From CAVQEK01 sp964596645 (GTDB lineage: Bacteria; Bacteroidota; Bacteroidia; Cytophagales; Cyclobacteriaceae), in contig CAZQVB010000002.1 of the NCBI GenBank assembly GCA_964596645.1, positions 62,001 through 126,000 of the forward strand: a stretch of DNA of 64,000 bases, read 5' to 3'. How positions within the stretch are numbered: the first letter of the stretch is position 1; each line of letters opens with the position of its first letter. This document shows, in pieces, positions 46,483-53,869 of this stretch. The notes beneath the pieces are model-generated. The model ran no database searches. It saw nothing but the letters and a program-made list of their open reading frames with translations, and was not told the origin of the DNA. Position numbers and translations under genes: made by a program.

Positions 46483-47226
46483 GTGAATCCTTTTCTCCGA
46501 AGGATTGTAGTATCAATTACCCCACTTTCGCCATCGGATAAGGACTTCAGCCGGGCGCTTAAAGCCATTATGGGCTTTTGGCCTCACAATCTGGAACTGT
46601 ACAAGTTGGCCACACAGCACAGATCCATTGCACGGCAGAATGATAAGGGTTTTCGCGAATCTAACGAACGCCTGGAATATCTGGGCGATGCCATCCTCAG
46701 TTCCGTCATTGCTGAATATCTGTTCAAAAAATTTCCAATGCGCGATGAGGGCTTTCTTACGGAGATCAGAAGCCGCATTGTAAACCGTGAGGCACTCAAC
46801 CGTGTAGCCCGCAATATGGGCGTGAGTGACATAGTGGAGTATTCGGATAATCGTAAAAACAAGCTTTCCTATAAGTCCATCTATGGCGACACGCTGGAGG
46901 CACTGATCGGTGCTATCTACCTCGACCGCGGATATACCAAGTCGCGAAGGTTTATCACAGCCAAACTGCTGAAACAACACTACGATCTGGATCAGATCAT
47001 CAAGATAAACCCCAACCACAAAAGTAAGATCATTGAGTGGGCGCATCAGCAAAACAAAGAGATTAGCTTTGAGATTTCTGAGTCGAGGGGCGGAAGCCAC
47101 AACCGCGAGTTTGAGGCAAACCTCATCGTGGAAGGAGAAACCATAGCCAAAGGACTGGGTTTCAGTAAAAAGCGGGCTGAGCAAGACGCAGCCCAGCGTG
47201 CTTGTGACACCCTTCAAATTGACTAG
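46483..47226 (+). CDS. rnc: Ribonuclease III
   Basis: A 247-residue double-strand-specific RNase that processes rRNA and structured RNAs. The signature NERLEYLGDA is at residues 61-70, with the second metal-site motif YGDTLEALIGAIYLDRG near 133-150 and a C-terminal dsRNA-binding domain (about 178-245, ending FSKKRAEQDAAQRAC). A GTG start lies 2 bp after fabF. The N-terminus is slightly longer than in E. coli. It could plausibly process the long helices of the RNA elements at 52.5-52.9 kb, but that is only a thought. Confidence 0.96.
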   Translation: MNPFLRRIVVSITPLSPSDKDFSRALKAIMGFWPHNLELYKLATQHRSIARQNDKGFRESNERLEYLGDAILSSVIAEYLFKKFPMRDEGFLTEIRSRIVNREALNRVARNMGVSDIVEYSDNRKNKLSYKSIYGDTLEALIGAIYLDRGYTKSRRFITAKLLKQHYDLDQIIKINPNHKSKIIEWAHQQNKEISFEISESRGGSHNREFEANLIVEGETIAKGLGFSKKRAEQDAAQRACDTLQID

Positions 47227-47244
47227 TACCCTAAACCTTGCCGC

Positions 47245-49119
47245 ATGAGAAATATAAAAGTGGCCGGCGCAGCGCTGAACCAAACGCCTGTAGACTGGGA
47301 CAACAACCTCCACAACATACGCAGCGCCATAGAAAGCGCCCGGGCTGCCGGGGTGAAAATACTTTGCCTTCCGGAGTTGTGCATTTCTGGCTATGGCTGC
47401 GAAGATATGTTTCTGAGTGAGTGGCTTCCCCGCAAGGCGCTGAACAAACTGTGGGAAGTAGTGCCAGCGTGTGTCGATATTGCCGTAGCTGTAGGGCTGC
47501 CGGTACGCGTGGAAGGTGTGTTGTACAACTGCGTGGCGCTCATTCAAAATGAGCAAATACTGGGCATAGTGGCCAAGCAGTTTTTGGCCAACGACGGCGT
47601 ACACTACGAGCCGCGTTGGTTTGCTCCCTGGCCGGCGGGGCATAGCCGCCAGATAGAACACAACGGCCGCAGCATTAACTTCGGTGATCTGGATTTTGAG
47701 GTGTACGGGGTGCGGGTGGGCTTCGAGATATGCGAAGATGCATGGAGACATGAGCGACCTGCCGGTCGGCTGAAAGCGCGTGGCGTGGAGCTTATACTCA
47801 ATCCCAGCGCAAGTCACTTTGCATTTCAAAAATCTGCGCTGCGCATTGCGCTGGCACTACGGGCGAGTCAGGAGCATGGCTTGTACTATCTGTACGCCAA
47901 CCTGCTGGGCAATGAAGCCGGCAGAATGATCTACGATGGCGAAATATTGGTAGCCGGCCACGGCAAGGTGCTCCGGTATAACCACAGGCTTTCATTCCAT
48001 CAGGTGAATCTGGTGGCGCACGATATTAATTTTGATGCTGATCCTCAGGAAATGGCAGGTGAGACCATTGCTGAAGAAAGCAAAAACGAGATGTTCCTGA
48101 AGACCGCTACCCTGGCCTTGTTTGACTACCTGCGCAAGAGCAGGTCGCGTGGGTTTGTGCTTTCGCTGAGCGGAGGCGCCGACAGCACCACCTGCGCCGT
48201 GCTGGTGGCGGAAATGGTACGCCGCGGATTAGAGGACCTGGGGCTGGAACAGTTTCTCAAAAAACTGCACGCGGAAGAACACCTGACCAACCTGGCCCGG
48301 TTGGAAGGGGAAAACCTGCAAAAGGCCGTGGTAGAAATGCTGCTGACCTGTGCGTATCAATCTACGGTGAACTCTTCCCGAAATACTTTTGAATCGGCAC
48401 GCAAGCTGGCCGCCGATATTGGTGCGGTCTTTCATCACTGGTATATCGACGATGAAGTGCAGAGCTATACAGAAAAGATTGAGACCACCCTGGGCCAGCG
48501 GCTGACGTGGGAAAAGGATGATATTGCTCTGCAAAATATTCAGGCCCGCGCCAGGTCGCCCATCATCTGGATGCTGGCCAATATTCAAAATTCACTGCTG
48601 CTGGTCACCTCCAATCGCAGCGAAGCCGATCTGGGATACGCCACTATGGACGGCGACATGAGCGGATCGATAGCGCCAATTGCGGCAGTAGATAAGGACT
48701 TCATCAGACAATGGCTGGTGTGGGCCGAGGAGCATCTCAGCTATACAAGCCTGCGGCTGGTCAACAGCCTGGACCCCTCAGCAGAGCTGCGCCCGCAGCA
48801 CAAGCGCCAAACTGATGAAGAAGACCTGATGCCCTATGCCGTGGTGACGGCCATAGAGCGCCTCGGCATTCGTGACAGGCTGTCGCCCCTGGAAATATTT
48901 AATGTGTTGGCAGAACAGAAGCTGGAGGATGAATCCCTGCTGAAGCTGCACATCAAAAAATTCTTTGTGCTTTGGAGCAAAAACCAATGGAAGCGCGAAA
49001 GAACAGCACCTTCATTTCACATGGACGATTTCAATGTAGATCCACGCACCTGGTGCCGGTTTCCCATTCTTTCCGGCGGCTTCACAGAAGAGCTGGAGCA
49101 AATGGAACAGGCCGGGTAA
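47245..49119 (+). CDS. nadE: Glutamine-dependent NAD+ synthetase
   Basis: A 624-residue two-domain enzyme making NAD+ from deamido-NAD+ using glutamine nitrogen. The N-terminal nitrilase-type amidase has the Glu44 (LPELCISG), Lys111 (AKQFLAND), Cys163 (EICEDAW) triad; the C-terminal synthetase has the PP-loop SGGADS (309-314), NIQARARSPIIWMLAN and TSNRSEADLGYATMDGDMSG. The end (DPRTWCRFPILSGGF) is family-like. Eighteen bp after rnc, possibly part of the same operon. Confidence 0.96.
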   Translation: MRNIKVAGAALNQTPVDWDNNLHNIRSAIESARAAGVKILCLPELCISGYGCEDMFLSEWLPRKALNKLWEVVPACVDIAVAVGLPVRVEGVLYNCVALIQNEQILGIVAKQFLANDGVHYEPRWFAPWPAGHSRQIEHNGRSINFGDLDFEVYGVRVGFEICEDAWRHERPAGRLKARGVELILNPSASHFAFQKSALRIALALRASQEHGLYYLYANLLGNEAGRMIYDGEILVAGHGKVLRYNHRLSFHQVNLVAHDINFDADPQEMAGETIAEESKNEMFLKTATLALFDYLRKSRSRGFVLSLSGGADSTTCAVLVAEMVRRGLEDLGLEQFLKKLHAEEHLTNLARLEGENLQKAVVEMLLTCAYQSTVNSSRNTFESARKLAADIGAVFHHWYIDDEVQSYTEKIETTLGQRLTWEKDDIALQNIQARARSPIIWMLANIQNSLLLVTSNRSEADLGYATMDGDMSGSIAPIAAVDKDFIRQWLVWAEEHLSYTSLRLVNSLDPSAELRPQHKRQTDEEDLMPYAVVTAIERLGIRDRLSPLEIFNVLAEQKLEDESLLKLHIKKFFVLWSKNQWKRERTAPSFHMDDFNVDPRTWCRFPILSGGFTEELEQMEQAG

Positions 49120-49143
49120 GGCAGAAAATACGACGAGATTGCG

Positions 49144-51093
49144 CTAGCTTGATTTTAGCACCACCGGCTGGGCTGGCAGGTTAAATATGAACGTTGTGCC
49201 TTTACCCACTTCACTCATGAGATTGAGCTTGCCATGGTATTTTTCTATCATGCGCTTGATCATATACAGGCCTATACCGGTACCCGGCTTTTCTTCCTGA
49301 ACACGCCAAAAAGGCTTAAAAATACTGTTGCTGTGCTCCTCCAGGTCTATGCCTATGCCATTGTCTTTTACCATAAATTCTACACGATCGCCTTGTACTT
49401 CGGCGGTGATATGAACAACCGTGCGCCGACCGTCGACCGAATACTTCAGGGCATTATCAATGAGGTTGCGCAAGATGCACTGCAGATAGCTTCTAATGTA
49501 TACAAATCGGTCTACTTGCAGATCGAACGTGATGCTGCAATCCTGCTCTGATATTCTGTCGGAAAACTCTTTTAATATACTTTTTACAATTTCCTCTGCA
49601 CTGATCAGCTCAAACTTGCTCTTCGTCTCTTCCTCTTTTATCATTTCGCCAAGCCCCTCTATGATGTTGCTGATCTTTCGGGTGCTTTTGCCCATGATCT
49701 GCATGGTTGATTGGAGTTCTTCTATGGTGTTCATGTCGTCGGCCATAGAGGCGGCCATCATGAGGGAGGTGAGCGGGTTTTTGATGTCGTGGGAAATGGT
49801 GTAGGTGAAATTGCGCAGATCCTCGTTGGCAAATTCCAATTCCCGGCTTTTTTCTTCTAGCAGCTCTCTGTCAAGTTTTTGTTGGGTGATGTCCTGTACC
49901 GTACCAATGAAGCGTACACCTTCACCGGATTCATTAAAAAATACACGACCGGTGGATCGAAGCCAGCGCAGCATGCTGCCGTCGGGGCCGATCGATCGAT
50001 ATTCTGTATCGTACTCACCGCCCCCACGACCAGATAAAGCCGCACGCACCAATGCATCGGTGCGCTCCCGGTCTTCCGGGTGCAGGCATTGGAGGAATAA
50101 ATCGTAGTTGGCAGGCTGGGATGGCTGAAGACCGAAAAGTTCGGCACATCGATCCGACCATTCTATGTCGCCACTCACGGGGTTGAAGTCCCAGGTGCCA
50201 AGCCGGGTAGCATCTATGGCCATGCGAAGGGTTTCTTCTTTGCTCTTTAGTATAAACTGGGCTTTTTTCTGATCGGTAAGATCCCGTATTACCAGCATTA
50301 CGCGCATTTGGCCATTGAACTCATAGCTGGAGCCTGTCAGTTCTACGTGAATGATATCACCCGACTTCTTTATATGCCTGCCCGCCGTAACATGCGGTTT
50401 TTCTGCCTTCATAGCCTCCATAGCCGAAGGGTACTTATGCAGTTCTTCTGAGTATATTAATGTCTGCACTGAGCTATTGATCAATTCTTCATATGCATAG
50501 CCGTGCATGTTGCAGGCGGCATTGTTGGCTTCAAGTATTACCCCCGCTTCGTCTAGGATCATCACGGCGTCGGAGGTGTGTTGAAATATACTGTGATACA
50601 GCTGTTTTTGCTGCAATAGTTCCTGCTGCGCCCTTTTGTTTTTTTCAATATCTACAATGGCACCAGAGAAGCCCTCAAAAATATTTTTTTGAGAAAACTT
50701 TGGGACGGCCTGATGGCTTTTCCAGCAATAATGCCCTTCGACGCTGCGCAATCGATATTCTACATCAAACTCCTGATGATGTTTGATGGCTAGTTCCAGC
50801 GTGTGTTGCACGCTCTTTCTATCCGTAGGATGTAGGCAATTCATCCAGCCGTCGCCCAGCGCCTCATGCGCAGGTTGTCCTGTATAGTGCTGCCAGTTTT
50901 TGTTTACATATGTGCATTTGCCCTTCTCATCTGTTACCCACACCTTCACAGGTATATTTTGAGGAACGGAAGCAGGTGCACGCTGATCACGGCCAATATT
51001 ATCGTTTGGCATCACATCAGTAAGTACGATGCCATGTAGTGATTCTTTACGTGGTTTGCCTTCAGAAAATTGCGGATTGGGACTTTTTGCCAT
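49144..51093 (-). CDS. Cytoplasmic PAS-domain sensor histidine kinase
   Basis: A 649-residue kinase with three PAS units (about 45-155, 160-280 and 285-410; for example WVTDEKGKCTYVNKNWQHYTG and DAVMILDEAGVILEANNAAC), each followed by a PAC-like EY/DIT segment. Then HisKA with His435 (YTISHDIKNPL) and HATPase_c (RNLIDNALKYS, VKDNGIGIDLEE, GTGIGLYM). No membrane helix and no receiver domain, so a separate partner regulator is needed; none is adjacent. The first PAS resembles units in the giant kinase at 36.7 kb. Confidence 0.92.
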   Translation of the reverse strand: MAKSPNPQFSEGKPRKESLHGIVLTDVMPNDNIGRDQRAPASVPQNIPVKVWVTDEKGKCTYVNKNWQHYTGQPAHEALGDGWMNCLHPTDRKSVQHTLELAIKHHQEFDVEYRLRSVEGHYCWKSHQAVPKFSQKNIFEGFSGAIVDIEKNKRAQQELLQQKQLYHSIFQHTSDAVMILDEAGVILEANNAACNMHGYAYEELINSSVQTLIYSEELHKYPSAMEAMKAEKPHVTAGRHIKKSGDIIHVELTGSSYEFNGQMRVMLVIRDLTDQKKAQFILKSKEETLRMAIDATRLGTWDFNPVSGDIEWSDRCAELFGLQPSQPANYDLFLQCLHPEDRERTDALVRAALSGRGGGEYDTEYRSIGPDGSMLRWLRSTGRVFFNESGEGVRFIGTVQDITQQKLDRELLEEKSRELEFANEDLRNFTYTISHDIKNPLTSLMMAASMADDMNTIEELQSTMQIMGKSTRKISNIIEGLGEMIKEEETKSKFELISAEEIVKSILKEFSDRISEQDCSITFDLQVDRFVYIRSYLQCILRNLIDNALKYSVDGRRTVVHITAEVQGDRVEFMVKDNGIGIDLEEHSNSIFKPFWRVQEEKPGTGIGLYMIKRMIEKYHGKLNLMSEVGKGTTFIFNLPAQPVVLKSS

Positions 51094-51417
51094 TCTGATG
51101 TGTTTACTTCTATATCCTTTGAAATGACGGAGGCAATTTCGAGCTTCTTCTGAAATATTTTACTATTGGAATGATAATATTGATTTTAAGCATCGCATGT
51201 CTTAGCCAACTTCCCACGTGATTTGGAGCAAAATTATACGTCTTGTTCAGTGAATATAACAAAGAAAAAACAAGAAGAGAAAAGATCAGTCTATTGCATC
51301 TGTTTATTCCCAATAATATAGTCCGTTTTCTGCCTGGCAACAAGCCAATAAATGACCTTGGGCATAGTAATTTTGAAAATGCCTTTTAGATTCGCCTGAT
51401 CAGTAGAACGATAGTGT
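51094..51417. other. Intergenic region between PAS kinase and potassium channel
   Basis: A divergent 324-bp gap. No gene is seen; it likely carries both promoters, but I could not place a full TTTG/TAnnTTTG pair with confidence. Confidence 0.35.
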
Positions 51418-52242
51418 ATGAAGTATGAAAGAGAAGTGCCCCGCGCCCGGTGGCGCGCCAGGCTGCACGAAGTGATTTTTGAAGCAGACACGGCCTGGGG
51501 CAAGTGGTTCGACATCGCCCTGATCGTGCTGATCATTCTCAGCGTGATTTCTGTGATGCTCGAAAGCGTAGATAATGTGCGGATACACTACGGCGATCAG
51601 TTGCGCTTGTGGGAGTGGGTGATCACCGTACTGTTTACTATAGAATATGTGCTGCGCATCATCACCCTCACACAACCCAAAAAATACATTTTCAGCTTTT
51701 TTGGCATTGTAGACTTGCTGTCTATACTGCCTACCTACATCGGACTGTTCATACCCGGCTCCCATGCATTCCTGGTGATCCGAGCCTTTCGGCTTATACG
51801 CATATTCCGGGTGCTTAAGCTGGCCCGCTTTCTTGGGGAAGCCTCTGTGCTTTCTACTGCCCTGCGCAGCAGTTTGCCAAAAATTACTGTATTCCTGGTC
51901 TCGGTGGTCACCACCGTTATTTTTATGGGTACGCTGATGTATGTGATCGAGGGTAAGGAAAACGGGTTCACCAGCATTCCCATCAGCATATATTGGTGTA
52001 TCGTTACCCTTACTACCGTGGGCTATGGCGATATTGCTCCACAAACCACACTGGGTCAGATGGTGGCCTCGGTGATCATGATTATGGGGTATGGTATCAT
52101 TGCAGTGCCCACAGGTATAGTTACTTCAGAGCTGAGCAAGGGCCAGCAAAAACCGGTGAGTACCCAAGCATGCCCCAACTGCGGCCGCGAGGGGCACGAT
52201 GTACAGGCAGATTACTGCAAATACTGCGGAAGCAGTTTATAA
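51418..52242 (+). CDS. Voltage-gated potassium channel with C-terminal zinc ribbon
   Basis: A 274-residue six-helix Kv-type channel. S1 is at about 32-49, S2 near 66-82, S3 near 92-110, S4 at 120-138 with regularly spaced Arg/Lys (IRAFRLIRIFRVLKLARF), S5 near 155-177, the pore with selectivity filter TVGYGD at 200-205, and S6 near 213-236. After S6 a short tail holds a zinc ribbon with Cys252, Cys255, Cys267 and Cys270 (ACPNCGREG...YCKYCGSS). It conducts K+ across the inner membrane; the zinc ribbon might act as a tetramerisation or sensing module. Confidence 0.93.
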   Translation: MKYEREVPRARWRARLHEVIFEADTAWGKWFDIALIVLIILSVISVMLESVDNVRIHYGDQLRLWEWVITVLFTIEYVLRIITLTQPKKYIFSFFGIVDLLSILPTYIGLFIPGSHAFLVIRAFRLIRIFRVLKLARFLGEASVLSTALRSSLPKITVFLVSVVTTVIFMGTLMYVIEGKENGFTSIPISIYWCIVTLTTVGYGDIAPQTTLGQMVASVIMIMGYGIIAVPTGIVTSELSKGQQKPVSTQACPNCGREGHDVQADYCKYCGSSL

Positions 52243-52545
52243 GAGCCACCCATCGATGTATATTTATTTGGCATATACGATGTGCAGGCAAACATTCTTT
52301 TGTCCTACCTTTCTAAGACAATGATCATATCTGTAGCTTGCGGCATTGTGCTCATAATCTTAGGAAAAGCCTGCGGTCGTTTTGATAATCTCATAATTTG
52401 TCAGGCACTAAAATTGCCAAATTGTGACTGTAACAACAAAGGTGGCGGATTGAAGGCGCAGGCATATTTTTTTGAATAAATTATTAAATAATTTTTAATT
52501 ATTGAATGCCACTGTTAATTTTGTTTCAACAGTAAAGCACTAGAA
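52243..52545. other. Leader region of the tRNA-like array
   Basis: 303 bp without a recognised gene. A 65-codon frame at 52282-52479 has no homology I recognise. The last 75 bp are very AT-rich and hold a promoter. Confidence 0.4.
52493..52523 (+). promoter_or_regulatory. Putative promoter of the tRNA-like RNA array
   Basis: A perfect -7 box TAATTTTG (52516-52523, consensus TAnnTTTG) is preceded at 19 bp spacing by TTTT (52493-52496, consensus TTTG). Transcription would start near 52530, about 15 nt before the mature 5' end of the first element. Confidence 0.6.
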
Positions 52546-52699
52546 TGTAGAGTGATGAAACTGGCAGACATGCCCTCCTGTCTCGGGGGTGGAGAGTAAA
52601 GCGGTCGTTTCGATGATCGTTTGTTGGGATAAAGCAAATGCGATGATCAGGCATTGTGCCTAACTGCTCCGTGGAGGTTCGAATCCTTCCTCTACAGCA
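52546..52699 (+). ncRNA. tRNA-like RNA with tRNA-Leu-type body, GUC at the anticodon position and an 80-nt variable arm, copy A
   Basis: 154 nt. Acceptor: TGTAGAG (52546-52552) pairs with CTCTACA (52690-52696), then GCA. D arm: ATG/CAT (52555-52557, 52569-52571) with loop AAACTGGCAGA, as in class II tRNA-Leu. Anticodon arm: CCCTC/GGGGG (52573-52577, 52585-52589) with loop CTGTCTC; U33 then GUC, position 37 U. T arm: GGAGG/CCTTC with loop TTCGAAT. Between anticodon and T arms is an 80-nt insert (52591-52670) closed by GGAG/CTCC, with a GTCG-TTT-CGAT hairpin, a GGGATAAA loop and TGATCAGGCAT. tRNA-Leu has only a 10-15 nt arm here. Not tmRNA, SelC or a standard tRNA. Aminoacylation and role unknown. 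Confidence 0.75.
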
Positions 52700-52709
52700 A
52701 TTGCACAAG

Positions 52710-52734
52710 CAGCCTTTCGCGAGGCTGTTTTTTT
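52710..52734 (+). terminator. Intrinsic terminator after tRNA-like copy A
   Basis: CAGCCT (52710-52715) pairs with AGGCTG (52722-52727), loop TTCGCG, then seven T residues. It closes the first element as a separate transcript or allows partial read-through into copy B. Confidence 0.85.
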
Positions 52735-52746
52735 GTTGCCTCAAAT

Positions 52747-52900
52747 TGTAGGGTGATGAAATTGGCAGACATGCCCTCCTGTCTCGGGGGTGAAGAGCCC
52801 ATTAATCATCTTGATTTTTGGACATACGGGATAAATCATATGTGTTGATCAGGCATATGACTAACCGCTTCGTGGAGGTTCGAATCCTTCCCCTACAGCA
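52747..52900 (+). ncRNA. tRNA-like RNA with tRNA-Leu-type body, GUC at the anticodon position and an 80-nt variable arm, copy B
   Basis: Same architecture and the same 154-nt length as the copy 47 bp upstream. The acceptor TGTAGGG/CCCTACA (52747-52753, 52891-52897) differs from copy A by a full A-U to G-C swap; GCA follows. The anticodon arm and T arm are identical to copy A; the D loop differs by one base. The 80-nt insert (52792-52871) is closed by GAAG/CTTC (again compensatory against GGAG/CTCC) and holds an AATCA-TCT-TGATT hairpin at the same place as in copy A. GGGATAAA (52828-52835) and TGATCAGGCAT (52846-52856) are conserved at the same 18-nt spacing, while most other insert bases differ. 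This pattern suggests a functional structured RNA, not a decayed tRNA. Confidence 0.75.
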
Positions 52901-52902
52901 AG

Positions 52903-52928
52903 AAAGCCAATCCATCGGGATTGGCTTT
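52903..52928. terminator. Bidirectional terminator hairpin after tRNA-like copy B
   Basis: A perfect 11-bp stem: AAAGCCAATCC (52903-52913) pairs with GGATTGGCTTT (52918-52928), loop ATCG. It begins with AAA and ends with TTT, so it can serve the RNA array and the convergent reductase gene. Confidence 0.75.
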
Positions 52929-52944
52929 ATAATGACTTTCCCCT

Positions 52945-53580
52945 TTAATAGCTCACAAAGGGCATTTGCCGGTCATACTTCTCATCCTCCACCAATTTGA
53001 GTATAAAATCAGCGAGGTCGGCACGGCCTATCGAGGTGCTGGCATTTACGCCTACCCAGCCCACTCGGTATTCGCCTTTCGCAGGTTCATTGGTCAGCCG
53101 CGGGCCACGCACTATTACCCATTGCAGCCCGCTCTCCCTTAGTAACTCGTAGTGCTTTTCCGCGTCTTTTAGTATCTGCGGCACCACCAGCGTCATGATG
53201 CCCTTGATCAGCTTGTCGGCAAACTTAGGTTCATCCTTTTCCGGATACCGAAGCCCACCCCCGGATAAGGAAATGATGCGTTGGATGCCTTGTTTTTTCA
53301 TGGCATGCACAATGTTGCGCGTGCCATCGGTCTGCAGCCACTTGGGTGAGCCCTTTACATGCCCGAACAAACTAACCACTATGTCACAGCCTTTTGTGGC
53401 TTTTTCTACATCGGCTGGGTTTAATACATCGCCCTGTATGATGTGTAATGCTGCAGATGAATGTGTGATTTTAGATGGTGTACGTACCAAGGCCTGCACA
53501 GTATATCCTTGCCCGAGTGCTTGTTCAAGGAATTGCCGGCCGGTATGGCCTGACGCCCCAAAAAGTGCTATTTTTTTCAT
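52945..53580 (-). CDS. NAD(P)H-binding atypical short-chain reductase (NmrA/SDR-a5 like)
   Basis: A 211-residue Rossmann-fold protein starting MKKIALFGASGHTGRQFLEQAL (GxxGxxG). VQALVRTPSKI, IIQGDVLNPADV, VVSLFGHVKGSP and RIISLSGGGLRYPEKDEP follow, then WVIVRGPRL and a C-terminal TSIGRADLADFILKLVED, as in NAD(P)H-binding proteins related to biliverdin reductase B and NmrA. Substrate unknown. The start is the ATG at the conserved N-terminus; an upstream extension has no similarity. Convergent with the RNA array. Confidence 0.85.
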   Translation of the reverse strand: MKKIALFGASGHTGRQFLEQALGQGYTVQALVRTPSKITHSSAALHIIQGDVLNPADVEKATKGCDIVVSLFGHVKGSPKWLQTDGTRNIVHAMKKQGIQRIISLSGGGLRYPEKDEPKFADKLIKGIMTLVVPQILKDAEKHYELLRESGLQWVIVRGPRLTNEPAKGEYRVGWVGVNASTSIGRADLADFILKLVEDEKYDRQMPFVSY

Positions 53581-53869
53581 GGCTTCACGTTTTTTATGAG
53601 GTATTCCAAAAATGTATGCTGTTGCCCGAATGAACCACACGCATCTCGCTATTGTTGCAAATAATGGCCACAAAGTAGGCTCTGCAATATAAATGGTATT
53701 GCTCTTGAATAAGTAGGGTTGTGCTGGCAAGGCGTAGGGCGCAAATGGTCTGCATGAGCCAAGGCAGCAGAGGGTGGAGCTGCCAATGGTGAAAAAGCGC
53801 CTCAGATTGTGTGGCTATGGTTGCGCAGTACCTTTCTTAGCTTCGTCATTTTTAATCATCCCAAATGCT

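Noticed and set aside
52282..52479. 65-codon plus-strand frame upstream of the RNA array
   Set aside because: No similarity I recognise, unusual composition, and it lies in a leader region with the promoter further downstream.
52546..52900. Reading the two elements as a tmRNA, a selenocysteine tRNA, or ordinary tRNA with an intron
   Set aside because: tmRNA is longer and lacks a full D and anticodon arm; the anticodon is not UCA; the insert lies between the anticodon and T arms, not in the anticodon loop, and is far too short for a self-splicing intron.
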